A stretch of 64,000 nt of DNA. It comes from Rostrohypoxylon terebratum. Lineage: Eukaryota; Ascomycota; Sordariomycetes; Xylariales; Hypoxylaceae. This document shows, in pieces, positions 1 through 11,004 of this stretch (position 1 is the first letter of the stretch; every line of letters begins with the position of its first letter). Location: positions 1 through 64,000 of the forward strand of contig MU385926.1 in the NCBI GenBank assembly GCA_022497145.1, given 5' to 3'. A program made the position numbers and the translations under genes. Below the pieces are notes generated by a model, which was not told the origin of the DNA, did not search any database, and saw only the letters and a program-made list of their open reading frames with translations.

Positions 1-93
1 GAATCGAGGCATGTATCACGGCGATTCATCGTTTCAGTCACGTGACCTTCGGATTATTATTTCTTCCGGTGGTCGTATCTTCGGATCGTAACA
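1..93 (-). repeat. LTR fragment, 5' end of an element pointing left
   Basis: Read on the minus strand this stretch starts TGTTAC at position 93 and carries the 16-mer CCGAAGGTCACGTGAC about 41 bases inside. The LTR relic at 59719-60090 has the same start and the same 16-mer at nearly the same offset (about 38 bases), so the two are diverged copies of one family. The rest lies outside the window. Family assignment beyond LTR-type is not possible from this much sequence. Confidence 0.6.
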
Positions 94-430
94 AAATTAA
101 TATTTTAAAATTTTTGTTAATAAATTTAAAAATTTATAATTAATTTTTTTAATTAATTAAATGATAATCAAATATATTATATAATATTTTTCATTATTAT
201 AAAAACTTAAAATATATTTTAAATTAAATTTTAATTATATTATTATTAAATATAATTAATTCAAAAAACTTTTATAAACAATATAAAAACGTAATTAAAA
301 TTTTAATTTAAAATTATTTAAAATAAATTTTAATTTATTTTTTTTAAATTAATTATTTATTATTTTATTAATTTATCGTAAAATTTTATCTATATTAAAC
401 TTTAATTAATTTTATTAAAACTAAGTTATT
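94..430. other. AT-rich, RIP-like island
   Basis: The stretch is almost entirely A and T, with runs of AATTAA, TTTAAA and TATAA and no usable reading frame. It abuts the LTR fragment and ends abruptly where base composition returns to normal near 430. This is what repeat-induced point mutation leaves of an old transposable element, although no original sequence can be recognised. The mechanism is inferred from composition only. Confidence 0.6.
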
Positions 431-1352
431 TTTTTCGATTTGAACTAAACGGGCGAAAAGCTCGAGCTTTTTTATAAGTGGGGCAAAAACTCCTCCGCGA
501 CGGCTACGCCGTCCACAAAATATGATTGGTCCGAAAGACCCTTGTAAAAACGGTACAAGGGCGTAGCCGAGAATATAGTCTGAGCTCGCTGAGATAACAC
601 TAATCGCAAGATGCTCGGCTCTATTGTTATTCACACTAGGTAAATGAGGAACCGCGCAAGATCACAGGATGTAGAAACTAGGTGTTATAAAACTTGGTTC
701 ATACATTTGGAAGCCGGATTTGCTGGAGATACTTGAAGTTATTACATAGAGTACCGTGAACTCCGTCATCATACCGGTCCTACATTCGGCCTTATTGGGA
801 TCTGTGGGGTCCCCACGTGCTGGACGTGCTAGACCTTGGAATGGTAAATGAGCCGCGATCGTTGCAACAGTATCTATCGATGACCAGCTAATTAGCATGA
901 TGTGGAGTGCCACTCATTCATGCGTCAAATCCGACCCCAACCAAGCCTTACATGTGCGCCAATTGACGGAGGACGTGTCTAGACTCTCACAGGGGAAAAT
1001 GTAACGCTGGCAGGGATGCCGGAGTTGACGATCGACCTTTCATCGGCGGCTCTGTCGTTGTCGGTCGTTCTGTCGTTCTTAGAAACCCGGTCTCTGTCCG
1101 TTAAAAGTCGGCCCGTTGTTGGGAATGGCCGGAGGTGAGTCGAGACAAAGTTCGGTTATCATCAACCCCATGTGATCGTCACCTGTAGGACGAACAATCC
1201 TATAAGAGGATCGGTGTACCCTAATCGCTCCTCTTGCCCTCCTTCTCTTCCCCCCCTCTCTCCCTTTACTCACCAAGTCTCCCATGTACCTGCGTCCTCG
1301 TCGCCTTTCTAGATAGAGGCTCAGTTAGGCGTCACACACACCTGCGGCAATC
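431..1352. other. intergenic region, upstream of the amylase
   Basis: No convincing gene is seen. The short minus-strand frames at 395-634 and 662-913 have no recognisable motif and look accidental. The last 150 bases, with pyrimidine-rich tracts and a TATAAG at about 1200, are the likely promoter and 5' leader of the alpha-amylase gene. Confidence 0.5.
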
Positions 1353-2991
1353 ATGCAGACTCCACGAGCTTCACTCATTCTTCTTGCCCAGATAGCCACT
1401 TTGGCCCTGTCAGCAAGTGTCGATGACTGGAAAACGCGAAACATATATTTCGCTTTGACGGATCGCATAGCCCGTAGCAGCACCGATACGGGGGGTTCAG
1501 CATGCAGCGACCTCTCTAATTATTGTGGTGGAACCTTCCAGGGCCTCCAATCCAAGCTCGACTACATTGCTGGTATGGGATTTGATGCTATCTGGATCAC
1601 GCCCGTGGTGACAAGTGAGTTTGCTCTACTTTCATGAACGCTTTTCGAAGGAAAGATACAGAAACAGAAACAGAAACAGAGAGAGATCCCAGATCTAGGC
1701 GCAATTTAGTATTAATCAAATGTGAAACATAGATAGCGACGGCGGATACCACGGGTACTGGGCTACAGACTTGTGAGTGACTCAGGACCTTGCTATGAAA
1801 CTAAAACGCATGTAAGGATCGTGTTGCCTAATGGTGGTTCTGCGATAGATATAGCATCAACTCGAACTATGGCACGGCCGATGATTTGAAGGCCTTAGTC
1901 AGCGCCGCCCACGACAAGGTATGCTAAGCATCACCGTAGCGATGAGCACGGAGTAGACTAAACTTGAGGTTATGTAGGGTATATATATCATGGTCGATGT
2001 CGTAGCGAATCACGTGGGCCCTTCCACTATCTCGGATCACCAACCATCGCCGCTTAACGAAGACAGCTCCTACCATTCCGAATGTGAGATCGACTATTCG
2101 AACCAAACCAGCGTGGAAAACTGCTGGATTGCCAATCTCCCGGACCTCAACACGCAGAGCTCCGACATCCGGTCGCTCTACCAGACGTGGATCAAGTGGC
2201 TCGTGACGGAGTATGACTTTGACGGCGTTCGCATCGACACGGTGAAGCACGTAGAAAAAGACTACTGGCCGGATTTCTCAGCGGCCGCCGGCGTATATAC
2301 GATTGGTGAGGTGTTCGACGGAGACCCGGCCTACGTTGCGCCTTACGCCAGCCTCATGTCGGGACTGCTCAACTACCCTATGTATTACCCGATGAACGCC
2401 TTCTACCAGCAGACGGGGTCTAGCCAGGCGATGGTGGACATGTACAACACGCTTAGCTCGTCATTTCCCGATCCCTCAGCGCTAGGCTCGTTTCTGGACA
2501 ACCACGACAACCCGCGATGGCTGAATACGAAGAATGACCTCTCGCTTATCAAAAACGCGCTCGCATACGTCATCCTTGGGAGAGGGATCCCCATCGTCTA
2601 CTATGGTACCGAGCAGGCATACTCCGGCGGTGCTGACCCCGCCAACCGGGAGGATCTCTGGAGGAGCAGCTTCAGCACCAGCTCGGAACTTTACCAGGCC
2701 ATCAGCAAATTATCGGCCGCCAAGAAGTCGGCGGGTGGTCTTGCTGGGAATGATCAGACCCATTTATACGTGGCGGACACTGCGTATGCCTGGAGTCGCG
2801 AAGGAGGCAAGCTCGTCGTCCTCACCACCAACAGCGGACTCGGATCGAGCGGAAACTTCTGCTTCGATAGCCAGGTCGCTAACGGGTCCTGGAACAACAC
2901 CTTTGGATCTGGAACTGTGACTTCGGATGGGAGCGGAAATGTTTGCGTGGACGTTACTAATGGCGAACCTGTTGTGTTAGTTGCCTCCTGA
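1353..2991 (+). CDS. secreted alpha-amylase (GH13)
   Basis: Endo-acting alpha-1,4-glucanase, expected to be secreted and to hydrolyse starch. Four exons give 461 residues: 1353-1614, 1733-1772, 1849-1918 and 1978-2991, with introns 1615-1732, 1773-1848 and 1919-1977. A hydrophobic signal peptide covers about residues 1-21. The GH13 regions are all present: [15 protein letters not shown] with nucleophile D211, GEVFDGD with acid E235, and DNHDNPR with D301. The text aligns by eye with Taka-amylase, including [20 protein letters not shown] and DPANRE. At 461 residues it is slightly shorter than the roughly 500 of Aspergillus enzymes, mainly in the loop after the third beta strand and in domain C. 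No starch-binding domain is visible. The start is the only ATG giving a signal peptide. Confidence 0.95.
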
Positions 2992-4075
2992 GCTAGGTAA
3001 GGCGATTCCTACGATTCTTAAGCCACCTAGGGTCTTAGGCCTTAGGCAGACCTCGGGTGGAGTGGTAGTTATCAGCAGAAGGATAAGAAGATTTAGTCAG
3101 TGCTCGCCGAGGATAGGGATAGTTGGAAGGATGATGATACGGCATGATGGATGGTATGATATATGATACTATTTATGAAGTACTAGCCGAATCCGATTTT
3201 TTTTATCATTCGGGTCCGAAAACAAAAGTGAAGTGAATTCCTACGAAGTGAATACCTGAGAAAGTGGCTAGGTATTAATAAGAAATCCCAAGGAGTGGAG
3301 GGGAGTACCTACTATGTAGGTAAGAACGGAAATAACAGGGGGTCCGTTGGTAACACAAGCTTCGCATGTAGGTACCAGACGGTATTATTTCAGGTAGGTA
3401 CTTAAGTCTTAGGTATTTTACATATTCTTTTTGCATAGGGATGTACCTATCTATTTTACTGGTGGAGTTGTGGATACTTCCATGGATCTACACTATGGCA
3501 GCTGTATGGACATCGGACTCGGACTTGGGTGTTGGCCGTGTACTCTGGTAATCCGGTAATCCCGTCCAGCTTCGACGCTCCGAACACCGACATCTACCTA
3601 GTACGTATAAGACGCTGGTATCTTATATATATATATATATATATATAAATTGAAAAAAAAAAAACAGAAGTATCGAATAGCTGAATATTCTGCTGACCTC
3701 TTGTGTAACCTCGTCGTTGTAGGGGAAGTCCGATCGCTTTCTTTTCGTCCTAACTTTTATATTTACCTAGGTACTCACCACTTACCACTCACCACTTAAC
3801 TAACCACTTACCGCATACCTTAGGTACCTATACCTATTCATCGACATCGACCTATTCATATTGCCCATAGAAACATTTTATATTCCCACCTCGCATTTTC
3901 TCCATACCAAGGTACTAAATCCGGCACATTCACGAAAATTCGCCGATGAAATTCATTTTTCCTTTTGTCTCTCAATCACGACCATTACGACTAACCTAGA
4001 ACACGGCGTTTCCTTGAGTTTTCTCGAGCTTCCTTGCTCCTTGCGCCTTGCTCCTTGCGTGACGCTACGCTGGAT
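2992..4075. other. intergenic region with a TA microsatellite
   Basis: No gene is seen between the amylase stop and the cytochrome b5 reductase start. A (TA)n run lies at about 3624-3648, followed by a short A run. Several TAGGTA/TACCTA words occur. The last 200 bases are pyrimidine-rich (repeated CTTGCTCCTTGCG-like words) and probably form the promoter and leader of the next gene. Confidence 0.6.
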
Positions 4076-5105
4076 ATGAGTTTTACATTACTATCCACCC
4101 GCCTATCGCGAGGCGTCACCGGCGTTGCTGCGGCTAGCGCCGGTGCCGGCCTGTACTACACCTATATGAGAAATGTTGTTCATGCGGATTCTGGCGCGCC
4201 GAAGCGTGCATTCGGCAATGGCCCGGCTTTCCTGTCACTCGAACTTGAAAGCTCCGAGGCAGTCAATCATAATACGAAACGGTTGCGCTTCAAGCTGCCT
4301 GAACCCGACACCGTTAGTGGCTTGACTTTGACATGTAAGTACGCTCCTCGACGTTCACATATGTTCATAGATGTGACAAGCATGTGCCATACCGTGTTCG
4401 CCCATGTCTAACATACTCGAGAAAGCTGCTCTCTTGACGTTTTCTTGGCCCAAGGGTAGCATACTTCCTGTCTTGAGACCCTATACTCTGATCAATGATC
4501 TAGGTAGGTGAACCCCAGGGTACTCGCTGCCGCCGTCGAATCTCACCTAACTTCATATAATAGATGAGCCTGGTGTTTTAGAGTTCCTAGTAAAGCGATA
4601 CCCAAACGGGAAACAAAGCACACATATTCACTCTCTGCAGCCCGGCGACTCGCTGCGGTTCATCACACGTCTACCTGGATACAGCTGGCAACCGAACAAA
4701 CACTCGGAAATCATGCTTATTGCCGGAGGAGCTGGTATCACTCCTGCTTACCAACTGATCCGGGGCATCCTGCAGAACCCAGACGATCAAACCAAGATCA
4801 CGCTCGTATTCGGAGTCAACACAGATGCTGATTTGCTCCTGAAGAAAGAATTCGATGATTATCAGACTCGCTTTCCGAGTCGTTTCCAAGCAATCTACAC
4901 AGTTAGCCACCCCACAAATGACTCGCCGTTCAGGAAGGGGTACGTCTCTAAGGATTTGTTGAAGGAGGTAGGGCCGCACTCAGAAGATTGCAAAGTATTC
5001 GTGTGCGGACCACCGCCGATGGAGGAATCCCTTGTAGGTGGCAAGCGAAAGCCGGGCATATTGGAAGAGCTCGGTTATCGGAAAGACCAAATTCATAAGT
5101 TTTAG
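4076..5105 (+). CDS. mcr1: NADH-cytochrome b5 reductase, mitochondrial type
   Basis: FAD enzyme that passes electrons from NADH to cytochrome b5 or related acceptors; Mcr1 is anchored in the mitochondrial outer membrane or lies in the intermembrane space. Three exons, 4076-4334, 4426-4503 and 4564-5105, give 292 residues, close to yeast Mcr1 (about 300). The N-terminus has Arg/Ser residues followed by a membrane-anchor-like Ala/Gly-rich stretch (about 13-33). Landmarks are KLPEPD, the FAD motif RPYT, GGAGITP for NADH and CGPPP near the C-terminus, which ends KDQIHKF as in the family. The residues after RPYT read LIND, where most relatives have Pro then Ile or Val, a mild divergence. An in-frame ATG-less extension upstream was ignored. 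Confidence 0.92.
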
Positions 5106-5610
5106 ATCGGCAAACCGATCTTATACACTCCCCTATTCCAGGTATGCACAAAGGCCGGCAAAGACGAATTGATCAACCTCCAGGGCTGTGACTTGGGGGT
5201 ATGTTAGGATAGCATGATTCTTTTATCAGAACGATCGATCTTCGGGCGAATAAGCCGTCTGCTGCATCACCTTGCGTGTTGCTCAATGAAAAACAAAAAT
5301 CCCTTGGTGTGAAAATATGGACTGATTAAGGCGAATATATTTGGACTCTTCAACGACTAAACGACTACTACTCGGGTCGTTTATCAACCGTCCTAACTAC
5401 CAGTCAACCCAAAATATTCATCATATAGAACAGATATAGAACAGAACATCTCCAAAATCAGAATCCGGGAACAATCTGTTCTAAAGCCAACATGATAGGT
5501 TATATAGGACCTAAGTCCGACTGTTCCACCTCTGAACCAAAACCAGCCACGAGTTGCGCAAAGATCCATCACTGGGCCTGGGCCTGGGCCTGACCTTATG
5601 GGCCGTGAAC
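5106..5610. other. intergenic region between convergent genes
   Basis: No gene is seen. The region separates the 3' ends of the cytochrome b5 reductase gene and the convergent glutamic peptidase gene, so it should hold both poly(A) sites. A short GGGCCTGGGCCTGGGCCT tandem lies at about 5574-5592. Confidence 0.6.
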
Positions 5611-6798
5611 TTAGCCCGAGTATGTGCAGGTAACGGTAGATCCAGAGGCCGAGCAGTCCGTCAAGACCTTGCCGTTCTGCTCGATATCAATGATGGTCGC
5701 GCCGCTAGTTCCGGTGCCACCGTTGACAGAGGCGCCGGTGAATTCGACAGTGCCGAAGTTCGCAAAGCTGACAAGGCTGCCGCCGCTCTCAAAGTCCTCG
5801 ACAATCCATTCGGCGTTAGTCTCGCAGAGTGCATCAGACTCTCCAGAGAAGCTGTGAGTGACAGACTTGCCAGTCGTCACGTTCTCAACGACGGCTGTTC
5901 CGGCCGATTTGCTGCTAGCAGTGACGGTCTGTGAATCTCATTGATTAACACGCCATACCTCATTAACAGGTAACAGGTAACAGGTAATGTGAGATATGTA
6001 TAAGGGGTTTCTACGTACTACGGTGATAGTGTCACCAGCACTAATTGAAATGCCGGAGAAGTCATAGGCCTGTGATACCGAGTCAGTAACAGCGCTTTCG
6101 AGCACGAAAAGATCGCACATGGATGCCTTCCGGGGCTTAGCTTGTGATAGTACTTCACAAGACTTCAGGTATGTTCCCTTTCACCTAGACAGAAGCAAAG
6201 AGAAGACCTAGTAAGGAAAGGGAGCACAAACATAGTCGGGATACCATTCATACCACTGTTTAGATGCGAACTGTTAGCTATTGTATATTCAGAGAGGCGA
6301 CTAGGAGCCATTTCTCGAGAAAGCAGAAAGCAGAAAATGATACCAGAAAAGGGGTAAGAGGGGCGAAGTCTGGATGTTACATACAGCGTCATACGATACC
6401 GAGGACCCCTTGACGGTGAAGTCAACACCAGTTTGTAGGATGGCAGTCTGGCAGGTGTCACCGTCGATACCGACCCAAGCGGATGCAGAATATGTCGTCG
6501 AGCTGCTACCGCCCGAAGGGACCTTGGGGGTGGGGACGACGAAGGTGCCGGTCACGGTCTTGTAGGCGCTTCCAATAAGAACAGCACCCGCCCAGTTGGA
6601 GCTGTACTCGACGTGAGCCGTACCGTTCTTGCTAGCTGGTCCCGCTGGGTTGTCAACACGCTGGATGGTGTTGGAAGCACGGCCAAGCTTTCTCTCGGCG
6701 ATGCGATCGGCTGCTCGCTGGCGACGCATGGCTGTGCCAGGGGCGGCAAGCACCATGTTGGCGCACAGGAGGGCACTTGCGATGATGGGAATCTGCAT
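5611..6798 (-). CDS. secreted glutamic peptidase (eqolisin, peptidase G1)
   Basis: Acid endopeptidase of the scytalidoglutamic peptidase/aspergillopepsin II family, expected outside the cell. Four exons give 268 residues: 6385-6798, 6232-6255, 6019-6069 and 5611-5928. Residues 1-18 form a signal peptide, followed by a basic propeptide to about residue 58. The mature part starts near the VEYSSNWAG motif. The catalytic Gln is in ILQTGVD (Q122) and the catalytic Glu in AEWIVED (E203). The second exon is only 24 nt and encodes WYEWYPDY, which is highly conserved in the family; without it the protein would lose a core strand. All introns are phase 0. Joins follow consensus sites and family sequence. 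Confidence 0.93.
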
Positions 6799-8170
6799 CT
6801 TGAGTCTGGTGACTGGTGAAGGTTGCGCTGACCAAGAAAATAAAAATGGTATAGATGTTCTGCGGCTGAGAGACGAGCTAGGAACTGATTGATAGCTAGG
6901 GACTGATGGCTCAGGGTGAGTAGCTGTAGGTTTCCGTGACCTGTGGTGAGAGGAGAGTGAAAGATGAGGATATCGAGAGGTATTAAATAGTCCCGAGAGA
7001 GGCTCTCCCCAAGTCTACATAAGAACGGAAACAGACACAGGCGCGCACAGACACGGACAGACAAGACAGGCAGAGGGATAGCAAGATAGAGGGCGGTAAA
7101 GAGTATCGATACCTAATCGTCGGCGACAAGTCGAGGCGAACTTCGTCTAAGGCATCATCACGCCAGCATCTGTCGAATGTGATATGTCCTAGAGGTTCTT
7201 CGTGACATGAGATACAAAGACACCTTCCTGATATACCTAGGAGGGCCGTCTCAGCTGCAAAGGGATGGCGAAGCCATGCCAGCAAAGCTGCATCATCTGC
7301 CTAGTTTAACCTAGCGGGTATTTGGGCTTCCATTTTCCTGCTGAGAGGTATACATACGTACAGCACCTGACCTGGTCTCAAGGGGAGATAAGGCTGGTAG
7401 GTTCATTACTTTCAACGCAAGCCATGTCAATATGTGCGATATGTGCGATATCCCGGCCACAGCTCTGTCGGGCAAGGCTAGTCCGTATGAGCGATGGTAC
7501 TCCGAATGGAGGTTGGTCGCAGGTGGGAGGCGCTACGTTGGCGAACCCTAGGAACGTGCCAAGGTCAGTTGCCTCATCTACGATTGGCCAGAGGGAAATA
7601 CGCAAACCTTGGCGATAGAGGAAGGTAGCATCGCCCAGCCGGCTCCTCAGACAGCCAGATGGAATCGACGTTCAAATCGGTGGGTGGGTGTAGGGACGGG
7701 TGTAGGGACGGGTGTAGGGGCGGGAAACATGACCTGCGGATAGGTTAGTAGCTAATATGTAATATATGTGGTTAAAATAACTCGTGATAAGGGAAAGAAG
7801 AACAGGTGGAGGGTAGCATGGGTAGCATGGGTTCCCTGACCCAATCGTATAGTCGTATGAGAAGTATGGCGTAAGTGAGAGATAAGGGGTAAAGAGACAC
7901 CGGGACCAACCGGATCTGGGGAGGCTTGAATCCAGAATACAACACGATTCGAAAGGGTTAGAAAAGAAAAGAAGAAAAAAAAGAGGATGGTCAAGATATC
8001 AAGGCTGCCAAATACTATTGATGTTACCTGTTACCTATTACCTATACCAATGCCGAAGAACCCCTGAATTAGTTCGATCTTGATCCCTATCGACGTCGAA
8101 ACAAGCTTTACCTGCTCAGCCGCCAAGCTGTCAAGAAACGATTTACAGATGATTTACAGCGCCTAGACCG

Positions 8171-8226
8171 AGCCAAGTAGCCAAGTAGCCAAGTAGCCAA
8201 GTAGCCAAGTGGCCAAGTTACCAAGT
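8171..8226. repeat. 8-bp tandem repeat, about 7 copies
   Basis: Unit AGCCAAGT. The first five copies are perfect and the last two each have changes in the first two bases. It lies in gene-free DNA. Confidence 0.9.
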
Positions 8227-8375
8227 GAAGGGGAATTATTTCCCGACAGGCAAGTGATTTGCATTCTGTAGGTTGAGTGCTGGGTATGTAATCAGATCGA
8301 GTCGATGTTAGCCCAGATGGATTTAGGATTTAGATCTCCTTTTACAAGTACAAGTACTACTAGTACTACGAGTTC

Positions 8376-8424
8376 TACTATGTAGTATGTAGTATGTAGT
8401 ATGTAGTATGTAGCATGTAGTATG
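8376..8424. repeat. 7-bp tandem repeat of TATGTAG
   Basis: About six to seven consecutive copies of TATGTAG, one of them CATGTAG. A reading frame on the minus strand through this region (8378-8623) owes its Tyr/Thr-rich tail to the repeat and is not taken as a gene. Confidence 0.8.
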
Positions 8425-9693
8425 TAGAGTCTAGAGTTGGTGTTGGGTCTAGTATGTATGTATGTAGTTGGGTCTGATTAAAGATGGGAAAAGATAATCC
8501 GTTCAGTCCGTCTCGATCGGAATGCAGGCAGGCTGGCAGGGCCAATATTCGGACCGACTCCATCAGCATTAGAGCACAACTATCCTTGGAAAAGTTGGGG
8601 CATAGAATGGCATAGCAAGGCATAGCAAGGCATATCAGAACATATCAGGGCTTCACAATGATGACAACCTTGGAAGTCGGGTCTCTTGAGTCTTGAGTCT
8701 TGAGTCTTGGAGGGTTAATGGAGACTCTACTAGGTAGAGGTTAGGGTAGGTAATACTGGTAATACTAGTAGGTACTAGGTAGGTAGGTAATGGTAGGTAA
8801 TGGTAGGTAATGGTAGGTAATGGTATGCAGCACCCCCGCCAGCGGCCACCCCGCCTGCCCGCCAGCCTACCAGCCTACGTGACCTTGTTTACTTGTTTAG
8901 GTACCTACTAGAGGTAGGTCCTAGCTAGATACCTAGGTACATAGTAATATTCTACCGGGATCTCGACCAGCTAGTGTTTATCGTGTTTATCTGGGTGCCA
9001 CAATGTTCCCCACGTTTGTGTCTCGGCATGCATGTATTCATGCATTACTTCATTATTTTTACACACTACTATTGCGTACTAGGTATGTATAGGTAGTAAA
9101 GTAATATACTATGTACATAAGTGTATGTGGCGTACGGCATATCCCGTCGCCATCTTCCTTGAACCTCTTACATACTACATACTATGTAGTACGCGCCAGG
9201 GGTCATCCCACCTCCCCTACTGTGCCTAGCGGAGACGTATAGCGCCGGGTTGAAAAGTGTACTGCATAGTACTAAATGTACTAGTGACTAATACCTGTTT
9301 ACCTGTTGTCGGCTTTGTTATCTTCTATTGGTGTATTATTCCATGTCATGCCGGGACACAGATCATCGTAAATCGGAATTATATGAAGAGGCTCATCCTA
9401 TGCCTTCGAAGTGCACGGGCACTCTGGAACTTATACTATAAGCTGAGTGGGCTGGTGGGCTGGTAGGCTGGTGGGCTGGTGGGTAAGAAGTTAAACTGAA
9501 CAACTACCTAGAATCTAGATCATACCTAGGTCCTAGGAGGCAGCTAGGCATGATGTAACGGTCATTCGTTAAAGAAGACCTTCGGTGCATTTTCTTTTTG
9601 GGTAGTCTGAGATATGAAATCACATTGTTAAATATCTCGAACAATTATCGCATTCACCCCGCCTTAGCCGAAAACAAACTCCAAAACTAAAAC

Positions 9694-9815
9694 AAAAAAA
9701 AGAAAAAAAGAAAAAAAGAAAAAAAGAAAAAAAGAAAAAAAGAAAAAAAGAAAAAAAGAAAAAAAGAAAGAAAGAAAGAAAGAAAAAAAGAAAAAAAGAA
9801 AAAAAGAAAAAAAAA
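9694..9815. repeat. A-rich tandem array, (A7G)n with a short AAAG run
   Basis: Consecutive AAAAAAAG units are interrupted once by several AAAG units near 9766-9784. It is strongly strand-asymmetric (all purine on the plus strand) and lies in gene-free DNA. Confidence 0.9.
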
Positions 9816-11004
9816 CTATCACCATCCCCCATCTACCGGCAAGGACAAGTAGAAGCGTAGAAGCATATAAGCACATACTCACATGCCGGAGCCTCCTTCA
9901 TGCCGTCCACTGCCTGTAGGGAAATAGAGCATTGATTCTCAAAAGACACACATTCACACATTCACACATTCACACATTGCTCTTAGCTGGTAACTTTACC
10001 CCTCTTATTTTCCTAATACTAAAACATTTGGCAATATCATTACGCAGTACTTTAAGACATGACAAGATATGGCCTGATTTTTCGAGGAGGAGGATGAATT
10101 TGCTATTTCTCCATGTGAGAGACACGCTGCTGTTGTCGAAGCCTAGGTACTAAGCTTTGTCTAAGATAAGTATTTGTCAAATATCTCTCTCAAAATGCCA
10201 CTTGACAACCCCCTGATAGGATTCGTACTCTAGCACGAGGTCTAGATCATTACAAACTAATCTACCTGCCTACCTAGGCAACTGATCATATCGATTGGTA
10301 TAGTCTAGGACCTAGGCAAGTTGCGTACGTAGGTTATACATAGTCTCGAGTTGTAACCTGCATGACTACTTACTATTGAGCCACCGAAGCTGTCACGAAC
10401 CGCCGGATGGAATATCGGGTCGGGTCGTCGTGGCTCGGAGAGATAGTCTCACAGAGCTAGAACTGGTTCACTAGGTGTCTCCTCAAAGCACATTGCTAGT
10501 TCTCGCACGAATATTTTCGTGTTCGCCTCGGCTTTTTTTTTTTTTTTTTAAAAAAAACGAAGTGCCAGAGGGTTTTTCGCCAAGACAAGGCGCGTTTCCA
10601 GAAGGGCTGGGGATTTTCCCGCGTATATACGCAACCCTACCCTGCTCAAAATGGAATGAACGCGTCATGCATGACTTTGGCTTGTTCCTTGGAATGCGTC
10701 GACAACCCATGCTCCAGTCTGGAAACAAACGGGGTTGCAAAGTACATCTATTACTTCTCATCGTGGAGAATCGGAGAAACGTTCACTCTACCAAAAGTTT
10801 TGCGAAGCATGACAGCGCTATTATAATGGGCGACTCGCTTTTCTGATGGAAATTGCCCTCTTCATGGTACGCCAGACGCTGGCGGTGACATCGAGAAGTT
10901 GACAGGGGTCAATTTTGGGATATTGCGGATCTCAGGGTTGACCTTGAATGTTGTTCAAATCTCTTGTGCCAATCTCGTTGATAAATGGCTATGTAGCTAT
11001 CTAT

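Larger units (their letters stand above)
6799..11004. other. 4.2 kb gene-poor region rich in simple repeats
   Basis: No reading frame here has recognisable motifs or plausible splice joins. The stretch 6799-7300 is the presumed promoter side of the peptidase gene. Further on there are many short tandem arrays (8171-8226, 8376-8424, 8780-8825, 9694-9815), TAGGTA/TACCTA words, and a T-run followed by an A-run at about 10521-10556. Frames translating to poly-Phe or Lys at 9620-9882 come only from the A-rich array. Confidence 0.6.

Noticed and set aside
8171..8226. Possible CRISPR-like array
   Set aside because: Units are 8 bp without spacers; this is a simple tandem repeat in a eukaryotic genome.
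9620..9882. Two overlapping poly-Phe reading frames on the minus strand
   Set aside because: They are the translation of the A7G tandem array and not a gene.
10475..10846. Plus-strand frame of 123 codons crossing a T-run
   Set aside because: The poly-Phe/Lys segment comes from the homopolymer runs and the rest is uninformative.
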